Shown here in pieces: positions 51,194-59,562 of a DNA stretch of 64,000 nt (position 1 is its first letter; each line of letters begins with the position of its first letter). The DNA is from an uncultured Bacilli bacterium. Its GTDB lineage: Bacteria > Bacillota_I > Bacilli_A > RF39 > UBA660. The position numbers and the translations under genes were made by a program. Location of the stretch: assembly GCA_934098515.1 (NCBI GenBank), contig CAKOOK010000004.1:25991-89990 (forward strand), read 5' to 3'. The notes beneath the pieces are model-generated. The model was not told where the DNA came from and made no database searches. It saw only the letters and a program-made list of their open reading frames with translations.

Positions 51194-51307
51194 ATGGCAT
51201 ATAAATCTAAAAAGAAAAGCCTAGGAATGAAGATATTCATTTGGATTATGATTCTATCAATGGTTGGTAGTGTACTAGGCACTGTTGTATATTATATTTT
51301 TGCATAA
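51194..51307 (+). CDS. Small single-span membrane protein, 37 residues
   Basis: MAYKSKKKSLGMKIFIW opens a basic head followed by one hydrophobic helix to the end (about 12-36). GAGGTGA (51184-51190) precedes ATG 51194. The make-up resembles the short DUF4044-type membrane proteins of Firmicutes, but this was not checked. It is the only plus-strand gene right of the terminus block, placed between two minus-strand genes. Confidence 0.6.
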   Translation: MAYKSKKKSLGMKIFIWIMILSMVGSVLGTVVYYIFA

Positions 51308-51318
51308 GAAAAGAGCAT

Positions 51319-51882
51319 TTATTTGCTCTTTTTAAAATACCCAAATATTTCTGTTATTACTTCATATATGCTTAGAAAGAACAGTTTAACGTCTACTTTA
51401 AGGCTTTCAATTTTAACGTATTCTAAATCATATTTTAGTTTATCATCGTTTGTGATATCTCTTCTTCCATGATATTGTGCAAGGCCAAATACACCTGGTT
51501 TAACTTTATATCTTTCGGGATTTAAAAATTCTTTTGGCATTGTATCGTCATGAGCCATAAGTGCTCTAGGACCAACAAACGACATATCGCCTTTAATAAT
51601 ATTAAAGATGTTTGGTAATTCATCTAATCCACTTCGCCTAAGCCAGAAACTAACTTTAGTGATTCTTTCATTATGAGAAAGTGTTGTATCATCTTTCATA
51701 GATTTAAATTTATATATAATAAATGGCTTCATATTAAGACCAAGTCTTTCTTGTTTAAATATTATTTTACCCCCTAAATCTATTTTTAAAATAATATAAA
51801 CAATAATGATAACTGGCCAGATTACTGATAAAATAGCAAGCCCTAAAAAGAAGTCAATTAATCTTTTAACGTTTTTATACAT
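51319..51882 (-). CDS. Small sugar-phosphate transferase (PglC/WcaJ-type)
   Basis: A 187-residue monotopic phosphoglycosyl transferase that loads the first sugar phosphate onto undecaprenyl phosphate for a surface polymer. An N-terminal hydrophobic hairpin (about 10-32) precedes FKQERLGLNMKPFIIYKFKSM, SGLDELPNIFNIIKGDMSFVGPR (catalytic DE) and VKPGVFGLAQYHGR. TAGGTAAT precedes ATG 51882. It overlaps trmK by 8 nt. No polysaccharide cluster is beside it. Confidence 0.9.
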   Translation of the reverse strand: MYKNVKRLIDFFLGLAILSVIWPVIIIVYIILKIDLGGKIIFKQERLGLNMKPFIIYKFKSMKDDTTLSHNERITKVSFWLRRSGLDELPNIFNIIKGDMSFVGPRALMAHDDTMPKEFLNPERYKVKPGVFGLAQYHGRRDITNDDKLKYDLEYVKIESLKVDVKLFFLSIYEVITEIFGYFKKSK

Positions 51883-52531
51883 TGCTATTACCTAATCTCT
51901 TTAAAAAGAAGACTTTCTTTCTCATTTTTATTCTTGTAATTATTTTATATTTAGGAATATTTTCTAAGATACCAGTTTGTTTCTTTAATAAGTAATTAAA
52001 GTATTCTTTATTAGAGTTCATTAAAATTGGTCCATAAATTAGTTCTTTTTTACTATATTTTTTAAAGCCTCTTTGGAACATTATATTAATATAGTATTTT
52101 CCATTATCATATATAACTGCTTCATGAGATATATAAAATCCATTATTAGTTAAAAATTTACGTAATAAGAAGTGATCGTTATTTGACTCAATAATAAGTT
52201 TTTTAATTTGTTTAAGTTTATTACTAGATAATATCTTTATAATAGTTGATGCACCCATTCCTGATATAATAACAGTATCTATTTCGTCAGTAATAACATC
52301 TAGACCATTACCACACTTAGCAGTTATTTTATCATCTAAGTGATACTTTTTTACATTTTTAATACCATTTTCTAAAGCGTTTTCAGATATATCTGCAATA
52401 AGAACTTTTTTGGTTATATTATTTTTAATCATGTATACATCTAATAAAGCATGATCACAACCAATATCAGCTACTTTATCATCTAGAGTAACTAATCCTG
52501 CAAGGGACTTTAAACGTTTACTAATTTTCAT
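51875..52531 (-). CDS. trmK: tRNA (adenine-22-N1)-methyltransferase TrmK
   Basis: A 218-residue SAM methyltransferase with ISKRLKSLAGLVTLDDKVADIGCDHALLDVYM (SAM-binding GxD motif) and the IISGMGASTIIKIL catalytic loop. It follows rpoD by 1 nt, as in the Bacillus sigA-trmK order. TGGTGGA precedes ATG 52531. Confidence 0.92.
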   Translation of the reverse strand: MKISKRLKSLAGLVTLDDKVADIGCDHALLDVYMIKNNITKKVLIADISENALENGIKNVKKYHLDDKITAKCGNGLDVITDEIDTVIISGMGASTIIKILSSNKLKQIKKLIIESNNDHFLLRKFLTNNGFYISHEAVIYDNGKYYINIMFQRGFKKYSKKELIYGPILMNSNKEYFNYLLKKQTGILENIPKYKIITRIKMRKKVFFLKRLGNSNV

Positions 52532-52532
52532 A

Positions 52533-53645
52533 TTAATCCACCATAAAGTCTTTAAGTTTCTTAGCTCTAGAAGGATGTCTAAGTTTTCTTAATGCCTTTG
52601 CTTCTATTTGACGAATTCTTTCACGCGTAACGTTAAATCTTTTTCCAACTTCTTCTAAGGTATAACTTGTTCCATCAATAAGCCCGAAACGAAGCTCTAA
52701 TACTTGTTGTTCACGAGGTTGTAAAGTTGATAATACGCTTTTAATTTCCTCTTTTAATATCTCATTAGTTGTATATTCTTCTGGGCTTAAGCTTCTTTCA
52801 TCTGGAACAAAATCACCTAAATGTGAATCTTCTTCTTCACCAATTGGAGTTTCTAAGCTTACTGGGTCTTGACTAATCTTCATGACTTCACGTACTTTAT
52901 CTGGACTTATACCCATTTTTTTAGCAAGTTCTTCATCAGTTGGTTCACGGTTAAGTTCTAGAGTTAACTGTCTTTGAATTCTAGCCATCTTATTGATAGT
53001 TTCAACCATATGTACGGGAACTCTAATAGTTCTGGCTTGATCGGCTAGGGCTCTTGTTATTGCTTGTCTAATCCACCAGGTAGCATATGTACTAAATTTA
53101 TAACCTTTATCATAGTCAAACTTTTCAACAGCTTTCATTAAACCAATATTACCTTCTTGAATTAAATCTAAGAATAGTAAACCTCTACCTACATAACGTT
53201 TAGCTATTGATACTACTAAACGTAAGTTAGATTCAGCTAGGATATTTTTAGCTTCTTCATCACCATTAGCTACTCTAATAGATAAATCTGCTTCTTCTTC
53301 TGGACTAAGCAAACTAATACGTCCTATCTCTTTTAAATACATTCTTACTGGGTCATTAATATTAATATCTTTAGTTAAATCTTCATCAGTTAAAAGTTCA
53401 ACTTCTTCTTCTTTAACATTTTCTGGGCCAGCTGTTTCACCACTATTATTTTCTTCACCAGTAACTACAGTAATACCATTTTCTATAAATAGATTATATA
53501 ATTCATCTAAAGCATCACTGTCAATGTCTAAACCTTTTAGGGCATCTGCTAATTGTTCAAATGTAATGAATCCTTCTTTTTTCCCTAATACAAGTAATTC
53601 TTCCTTTCTTTCGTCAAATGTTTTGACTTCGTTAATTTTCTTCAT
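52533..53645 (-). CDS. rpoD: Primary sigma factor RpoD (SigA)
   Basis: Housekeeping sigma factor, 370 residues. Region 1.1 at the N-terminus, region 1.2 NDPVRMYLKEIGRISLLSPEEE, region 2 with YATWWIRQAITRALADQARTIRVPVHM, region 3 and region 4 with YTLEEVGKRFNVTRERIRQIEAKALRKLRHPSR. The expected -10 is TATAAT and -35 TTGACA, matching promoters seen here. ATG 53645 follows GGGAG; GTG 53654 is less likely. dnaG-rpoD overlap by 14 nt, as in the classic macromolecular synthesis operon. Confidence 0.97.
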   Translation of the reverse strand: MKKINEVKTFDERKEELLVLGKKEGFITFEQLADALKGLDIDSDALDELYNLFIENGITVVTGEENNSGETAGPENVKEEEVELLTDEDLTKDININDPVRMYLKEIGRISLLSPEEEADLSIRVANGDEEAKNILAESNLRLVVSIAKRYVGRGLLFLDLIQEGNIGLMKAVEKFDYDKGYKFSTYATWWIRQAITRALADQARTIRVPVHMVETINKMARIQRQLTLELNREPTDEELAKKMGISPDKVREVMKISQDPVSLETPIGEEEDSHLGDFVPDERSLSPEEYTTNEILKEEIKSVLSTLQPREQQVLELRFGLIDGTSYTLEEVGKRFNVTRERIRQIEAKALRKLRHPSRAKKLKDFMVD

Positions 53646-55359
53646 ATTCTTCACTCCCTCGTTTTATTTTGATTATTAAATCATTAATTTTTTCTTTCTC
53701 ATTGATATCTGTTATTTTCTTTATTTCCTCTTTTAGTTCTTTGATTTTTTCTTCATTATCCCAATTTTTAATATATTTAATAAGCATTTCAAAGTCATCT
53801 GGACTATAATCTTCAATACTTAATATTTTTAAGATTAGGTCACTATAAGGATAACTTTCAGTATATGATATAAAATCAGCTACATTAAAAGCGTTATGTA
53901 ATTTATAATATGCTAGAATGTCATTAGCAATAAGCCGGTAAGTTTTGTCTGGAATGTAGCCTAGTCTTTTTTCGTATAACTTTATGTATTTAGGATCGCT
54001 CATCATAATATTAATCAGTGCTTCAGCGCTTTTCTCATTACGGCTTAATTTTCTTTTATTTATTTTTACTGGGGTTATTTTAACTGGTTCTTTCTTAATA
54101 AGCTTGCTTTCTAATAATTTCTTATCTAAATTGTACTCACTTGCTAGTTTACTAATAGTAACACTCTTTAAAATATCATCATTACTCTTATTAAGTTCTT
54201 CAATAACTGAGTTAATGTAGTTAGCAAGCTCATCGGCTTTATTTAAGTTACTTTCACTCTTAAGCATGTTCATCTTAAAGTCAAAGTATGTTACTGCATT
54301 ATTAATCGCATCACGATAAGCATCAACACCATATTTTAAAATGTAACTATCTGGATCTTTTTCTCCAGACAGCCTCACAACCATAACTTCTAGATTATTT
54401 TTAATAAGAGTTTCACCATTTGCTAAAGTACTTTTTTCTCCTGCTTTATCATTATCCATACACAAGATAACTTTAGCGTTAAGCCTTTTAAGTAGTTTAA
54501 TATGTTCATCAGTTAAAGCTGTTCCCAGAGAAGCACAAACGTATTTTATTCCAGATGAGTAAACTCTAATTGCATCCATTTGGCCTTCAACTAAGATAAC
54601 TTTTTTCTCTTTAGATGCTTCTGTTTTGCATTTATCATAGTTAAACAAGATATTGCCTTTTTTAAAGATAACGTTTTCCCTGGAGTTTATATATTTACTA
54701 TCTGACTCGCCATTAAAGATTCTTGCTGAGAAAGCAACGGGCTCTCCTTTATCATTATTTATTGGGAAAGTAATTCTTCCTCTAAATAAATCTAAGAGGC
54801 CAGTACTTCCAAAGCTTGCTAGAGATACATCAATAATTTCTTTATCACTATATCCTTTACTTTTGAGTAACTTACTTAAATTGTTATCATTAGAAGCAAA
54901 CCCTATATTAAATTCTTCAATTGTTTTTTCATCTAGGTGCCTCTCATTAATTAAATATTTTCTGGCTGTATCTCCACTAGTACCATTTAAGTTATTAACA
55001 AAGTACTTACTGGCAAGATTCGTCATATCATAATACTTTTGATTAACTCTATTTTCATTGATGTTTATGTTTATATTATAACCTATTTTATCAGCAATTA
55101 TTTTAACTGCTTCGATAAAAGAAACGTTTTCATAATTTTGAACGAAACTAAAGACATTACCACTTGCTCCACATACAAAGCAGGTATATATTTGTTTATC
55201 TGGTGATACACTCATACTGGGGTTGTGATCGTTATGAAATGGACATATCCCAAAATAATTTTTACCTTTAGCCTCTAATTTAATATAAGAACCAATTATA
55301 GAAACTATATCAGCGTTACTTCTAATATTATTTATATCTTCTTCTGCAATCCTTGCCAC
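53632..55359 (-). CDS. dnaG: DNA primase DnaG
   Basis: Makes RNA primers, 575 residues. The zinc ribbon has CPFHNDHNPS and YTCFVCGASG (CHC2), the TOPRIM core has ILVEGQMDAIRVYSSGI and CMDNDKAGEKS, and the C-terminal helical domain binds the helicase. The start is GTG 55359, placed 5 nt after AAGGTGAT; GTG 55368 overlaps that site and is less likely. It heads dnaG-rpoD-trmK and the sugar transferase. Confidence 0.95.
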   Translation of the reverse strand: MARIAEEDINNIRSNADIVSIIGSYIKLEAKGKNYFGICPFHNDHNPSMSVSPDKQIYTCFVCGASGNVFSFVQNYENVSFIEAVKIIADKIGYNINININENRVNQKYYDMTNLASKYFVNNLNGTSGDTARKYLINERHLDEKTIEEFNIGFASNDNNLSKLLKSKGYSDKEIIDVSLASFGSTGLLDLFRGRITFPINNDKGEPVAFSARIFNGESDSKYINSRENVIFKKGNILFNYDKCKTEASKEKKVILVEGQMDAIRVYSSGIKYVCASLGTALTDEHIKLLKRLNAKVILCMDNDKAGEKSTLANGETLIKNNLEVMVVRLSGEKDPDSYILKYGVDAYRDAINNAVTYFDFKMNMLKSESNLNKADELANYINSVIEELNKSNDDILKSVTISKLASEYNLDKKLLESKLIKKEPVKITPVKINKRKLSRNEKSAEALINIMMSDPKYIKLYEKRLGYIPDKTYRLIANDILAYYKLHNAFNVADFISYTESYPYSDLILKILSIEDYSPDDFEMLIKYIKNWDNEEKIKELKEEIKKITDINEKEKINDLIIKIKRGSEEYEEN

Positions 55360-55460
55360 ATATATCACCTTAAATAAACCCTCTATATATTATTTATTAC
55401 CCATAACATGCCTATTTCCTTTATTTTTTTGACAAAAATTGCAAATTTTCACATTTTTTT

Positions 55461-55489
55461 ATAAAAAAACTACCATTTTAGGTAGAATT
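55461..55489 (-). terminator. Rho-independent terminator after the RnfD-like gene
   Basis: On the minus strand CTACC (55485-55481) pairs with GGTAG (55474-55470) and ends in seven T (55469-55463). No gene lies in 55369-55494. Confidence 0.75.
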
Positions 55490-55494
55490 TTCCT

Positions 55495-56340
55495 TTATTT
55501 TAATAGTTTATCAATATATTTATGCATGATACTTGTTAAGAATATTGCACTAATTACTGCAAGTGATGGGAAGCTAAATGATAAAATAAACATTAAGATT
55601 CCTAAAATTAATGCATAACATATTCTTCCTCTTTTAGTATATGAGCTAGTAGTTCCCATTGTGCTTACAAACACTAAACTAAAGATAGTTCCATTGGAAA
55701 GTAATCTAACAAACAAGCTATTAATATCACCAATAAAGCTTAAATAAATAACCATTAAGATGCTATAAATAAGAAAACTATATAAAGGTATTTCTTTTTT
55801 ATAAAAGTCTTTAGTAGATAAATAAAGATAACATGCAAGAGATAGAAGCGTGCATGATGCATTAAGTCCTGCACTACCCTTTCCAAGTAAGTAATCTAGT
55901 CCATCTAAATTGGTATTGCTATTTATAACTAAATTTAAATAACTGGTTTCATAAAAATTGCTTATTAGAATAACAATTAAAGCTATGACACATACTATAT
56001 TTACATTATTCTTATTAATCTTCTTATAAATGAATAATGATATAAAACATATAAGGCCAAAAACAATTATACTTGTATTTGGAAATACTAGTGAAGCACT
56101 AAGAAGCCCATAAAAAGGATAAAAACTTGTTAATGGTTTTTTCTTTTCTAAGATAATACTTACAAGTGCTCCAGAGGCAAAACCGACTAAATCTAGTATT
56201 AGTGGATGAAGTATATATATGCCATCATAACTTTTAATTCCATTTTTATAAAATCCAAATATTAAAAGAGGAATAATACTAATATAAAGATAACTAATTA
56301 TTTTTTTAATGTTTGTCTCTTCTCTTACAAAAGTACTCAT
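55495..56340 (-). CDS. RnfD/NqrB-like membrane protein
   Basis: A 281-residue protein with nine or ten hydrophobic segments. KGSAGLNASCTLLSLACYLYL and LSNGTIFSLVFVSTMGTTSSYTKRGRICYALILGI match the conserved regions of RnfD/NqrB, which carry covalent FMN on Thr. The GAT context of the flavin site is changed here, so flavin binding is open. It overlaps the RnfC-like gene by 4 nt. The other Rnf subunits (A, B, E, G) are not adjacent. Confidence 0.65.
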   Translation of the reverse strand: MSTFVREETNIKKIISYLYISIIPLLIFGFYKNGIKSYDGIYILHPLILDLVGFASGALVSIILEKKKPLTSFYPFYGLLSASLVFPNTSIIVFGLICFISLFIYKKINKNNVNIVCVIALIVILISNFYETSYLNLVINSNTNLDGLDYLLGKGSAGLNASCTLLSLACYLYLSTKDFYKKEIPLYSFLIYSILMVIYLSFIGDINSLFVRLLSNGTIFSLVFVSTMGTTSSYTKRGRICYALILGILMFILSFSFPSLAVISAIFLTSIMHKYIDKLLK

Positions 56341-57443
56341 TTTACTACCTCTCTTTTACTAGGACACATGTATGTGCATAGTCCACATTTAATACATTTA
56401 TCCATTTTATAATTAAGTAAAGGATCACACCCCATCGGACAGCCCATATTGCATAAGCCACAGTTAATGCAATCTTCTTCTTTAATATTAGTTTTATCTA
56501 TTAAAAAGATACTTCTTACTTTTGGTGTTACAACACCATCAAGACTCTTTATTTCATATCCACTCATTAAGCCATTAATTATAACTTTTTTATCATCAAA
56601 CATACCATAATATCTATTAATAATATCTTTAAAAGAAGAACTGTTTTTAACGTGAAAACTTTTTCCCTTAGCCCCAGGCACTTTAATATAGATATAAGTC
56701 TTATCACTGGGTCTTCTTTTCTTAAGGGCATGGTATATTTCCATAATTTCACTTACGCTTAGAAAGCAAATACCCTTATCCATCTTATTATTACTTACAA
56801 GTTCTTTAACTAAAATATCTTTAAAACCTAATGGATACTCCGAAGGCATGAGCCTTAAATCAATATTAGGATAAGTACCAATGTAATTAACTAAAGAGCT
56901 TACTACATCTGAATCACCACTATTTACAGTTAAGAAACATTTATGAAAATCAAAAATACTAATTAAAGCATCAATACACTCAAGTAAGTTATCCGTATTC
57001 TCACAAATAATACTAGAGCATACATGTTCAAAAGGATCCTTATCAAAACCACTAATAATAAGTGTTTCTCCTTTGATAGGTTCACTTATGTCAGTATAAC
57101 TTTTAATTAGGCTAGATGCTTCTAATTTATCATAAAGTCTTAAATTGCGCTTACTATAAGTAATATTTCTTTTTCTTTCCTCATAATCATTTTCAATAAC
57201 AATACAAGGCCTATACTCACCATCGCAAATCATCTTAGTAGCACCTTTAATTTCTCCACTAATCGGACTATAAATAGTATTACTATCACTTTTTAAAATA
57301 GCATCATTAAAGCACACTTTATCTCCATCTTTGATACATAGCTTATAACTCTTATCATATGGTACGTATACTAAATCAGGGTCTAAAAATTCACATAACG
57401 TACTTTCAAAATCATTATCTTTTATATTAACAAACTTTCCCAA
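56337..57443 (-). CDS. RnfC-like iron-sulfur protein
   Basis: A 368-residue soluble protein. The N-terminal barrel-sandwich region (about 25-80) and the nucleotide/FMN-binding-like domain resemble RnfC/NuoF, but no clear Gly-rich FMN loop is seen. Two 4Fe-4S motifs close the protein: CINCGLCNMGCPMGCDP and CIKCGLCTYMCP. The start is TTG 57443 behind AGAGGTGA. It would pass electrons to the RnfD-like membrane partner encoded next. The family call is fair; the electron donor is unknown. Confidence 0.7.
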   Translation of the reverse strand: MGKFVNIKDNDFESTLCEFLDPDLVYVPYDKSYKLCIKDGDKVCFNDAILKSDSNTIYSPISGEIKGATKMICDGEYRPCIVIENDYEERKRNITYSKRNLRLYDKLEASSLIKSYTDISEPIKGETLIISGFDKDPFEHVCSSIICENTDNLLECIDALISIFDFHKCFLTVNSGDSDVVSSLVNYIGTYPNIDLRLMPSEYPLGFKDILVKELVSNNKMDKGICFLSVSEIMEIYHALKKRRPSDKTYIYIKVPGAKGKSFHVKNSSSFKDIINRYYGMFDDKKVIINGLMSGYEIKSLDGVVTPKVRSIFLIDKTNIKEEDCINCGLCNMGCPMGCDPLLNYKMDKCIKCGLCTYMCPSKREVVK

Positions 57444-57524
57444 GCTTATTCACCTCTAATATAATATTATTTTACTAGAATTATAGAGAAAAGTCTATCT
57501 ATAAAAATTATGTTTAAAATAAAA

Positions 57525-57547
57525 AAATTAGGCACTTAACCTAATTT
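57525..57547 (-). terminator. Rho-independent terminator of topA
   Basis: On the minus strand AAATTAGG (57547-57540) pairs with CCTAATTT (57532-57525) and runs into T. It overlaps the topA stop codon. Confidence 0.8.
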
Positions 57548-59562
57548 TCTGTGTATGTACAACTTGAACATTTTATTTTTTTGTTCTTTTCAGTAAGCAG
57601 TGCTCCACATTCAGGGCAAGTTTCACCAGTTGGTTTATCCCAGTAAGCCATTTTACATTTTGGATAGTTATCACATCCATAGAAGATTTTTCCTCTTTTA
57701 GAGTGCTTTTCAACTATATTACCACCACATGATGGACATTTACATACTATACTTGTTTCTTTTGGTTTAATGTATTTACAAGTTGGATAGTTAGAACATG
57801 CAGTAAATTCTCCATATTTACCAGTTCTTATTACAAGTGGTGCCCCACATTCCGGACAATTTTCACCAGTTTCTTCGGCTTCCTTTTTTTCCATTTCACT
57901 GAAAGCTTTTTTTACTAAAGGCTCAAATTCATTATAGAATGTTTTAAGTACTTTGATATTATCTTCTTTAGCATTAGCTATTTCATCTAAATCGTTTTCC
58001 ATGTTTGCGGTATATTTAACATTTATAATATTTGCAAAGAACTCTTGAAGTTTATCTGTAGTTTCAATACCAATATCTGTTGGATAAAACTTCTTATCTT
58101 GAACTCTCACATAGCTTCTTTCTTTAATTGTTTCCATTATTTTAGCATAAGTTGATGGTCTACCAATTCCTAGAGCTTCTAGTTCTTTAATAAGAGTGCT
58201 TTCCGTAAATCTAGGTGCTGGTTTAGTAAAATGCTGTTCTTTTACAATATCTTCAGATACTATGACTTTTGTTTTGTAATCACTAAAGTCTGGTAAGATG
58301 ACTTCTTCACTATCCATATATTTATTATATGCTTTTAAGAATCCGTCAAATGTTATTACTTGACCTGTTGCTTTAAATAAATAACCATTATTTTCTAAAT
58401 TTATAACAGTTGCTAAAACTTTAGCATTAGCCATTAAACTAGCTAGGGCTCTATAATATATTATTGAATATACTTTAAGTTCGTCTGGTGTTAGGTATTC
58501 TTTGATAGAGTCTGGGGTTCTTGTAATAGATGTAGGTCTAATTGCTTCGTGGGCATCTTGGACGTTTTCTTTTGCTTTACTAACTTTTACGTGCCCTACG
58601 TAGTCATCACCATAAGTTTTTTTAATATAAGAGTATGTATCTTTAACAAATACGTCTGATAATCTTGTACTATCTGTTCTCATGTAAGTAATTAATCCGA
58701 CAGTCTCTGTACCGATATCAACACTTTCATATAGTTTTTGGGCTATTTTCATGGTTTTACTAGCACCAAAGTTATATTTGTTAGCACATGCCTGCTGAAG
58801 CGTACTTGTTGTAAAAGGCATTACACCTTTCTTTTCTTTTTCTTTTTTATCGATGCTTTCAATATTAAAACTTTTAGATAGTTTAGATAAAATTTCATCA
58901 GCTTCGACTTCACTTTTAACATCTATCTTTTTACCATGATATTTTTCAAGGTCTGCTTTAAAATCTTTAAAATCTGCTGTTATAGTCCAATATTCTTCTG
59001 GAATAAATGCTTCAATTTCTCTTTCTCTATCTACAATAAGTTTAAGAGCTACACTTTGAACACGGCCTGCACTTTTACCACCTGTTTTAGACTGCATAAG
59101 TTTAGATAATCTAAAACCAATAATTCGATCAAGCATTCTTCTAGTTTCTTGAGATTTAACTAGATTATAATCTATTTTTCTAGGCCTTTTAAAGGCATTT
59201 ACTACTGCATCTTTAGTTATTTCATTGAAGACTACTCTTTCGTATTTATCATCTTTAATACCTAGAGCGTCTTTAATATGCCAACTTATTGCTTCCCCTT
59301 CTCTATCGGGGTCGGTTGCTAGATATACCATATCACTTTTTTTAGCATCACTTTTAAGTTCTTTAATAACGTTTGCTTTACCTTTAATAGTTGTATAGTT
59401 AGGTTCAAAGTTATTATCTACATCAATACCTAGACCATATTTACCAGTGGTTGCTAGATCTCTAATGTGTCCTTTGCTGGAAACTACTTTATAATTACTA
59501 CCTAAATATTTACCAATTGTTTTTGTTTTACTTGGGGACTCCACTATAACTAAATTACTCAT
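57541..59562 (-). CDS. topA: DNA topoisomerase I
   Basis: Type IA topoisomerase that relaxes negative supercoils, 673 residues. TOPRIM domain VIVESPSKTKTIGKYLG and ATDPDREGEAISWH, active-site Tyr in GLITYMRTDSTRLS, and three C-terminal zinc fingers (CPECGAPLVIRTGKYGEFTAC, CPSCGGNIVEK, CPECGALLTEK), one or two of the Cys sets being complete Cys4. AAGGAGGAG precedes ATG 59562; it overlaps the ltaS-like stop by 8 nt. Confidence 0.96.
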   Translation of the reverse strand: MSNLVIVESPSKTKTIGKYLGSNYKVVSSKGHIRDLATTGKYGLGIDVDNNFEPNYTTIKGKANVIKELKSDAKKSDMVYLATDPDREGEAISWHIKDALGIKDDKYERVVFNEITKDAVVNAFKRPRKIDYNLVKSQETRRMLDRIIGFRLSKLMQSKTGGKSAGRVQSVALKLIVDREREIEAFIPEEYWTITADFKDFKADLEKYHGKKIDVKSEVEADEILSKLSKSFNIESIDKKEKEKKGVMPFTTSTLQQACANKYNFGASKTMKIAQKLYESVDIGTETVGLITYMRTDSTRLSDVFVKDTYSYIKKTYGDDYVGHVKVSKAKENVQDAHEAIRPTSITRTPDSIKEYLTPDELKVYSIIYYRALASLMANAKVLATVINLENNGYLFKATGQVITFDGFLKAYNKYMDSEEVILPDFSDYKTKVIVSEDIVKEQHFTKPAPRFTESTLIKELEALGIGRPSTYAKIMETIKERSYVRVQDKKFYPTDIGIETTDKLQEFFANIINVKYTANMENDLDEIANAKEDNIKVLKTFYNEFEPLVKKAFSEMEKKEAEETGENCPECGAPLVIRTGKYGEFTACSNYPTCKYIKPKETSIVCKCPSCGGNIVEKHSKRGKIFYGCDNYPKCKMAYWDKPTGETCPECGALLTEKNKKIKCSSCTYTEN

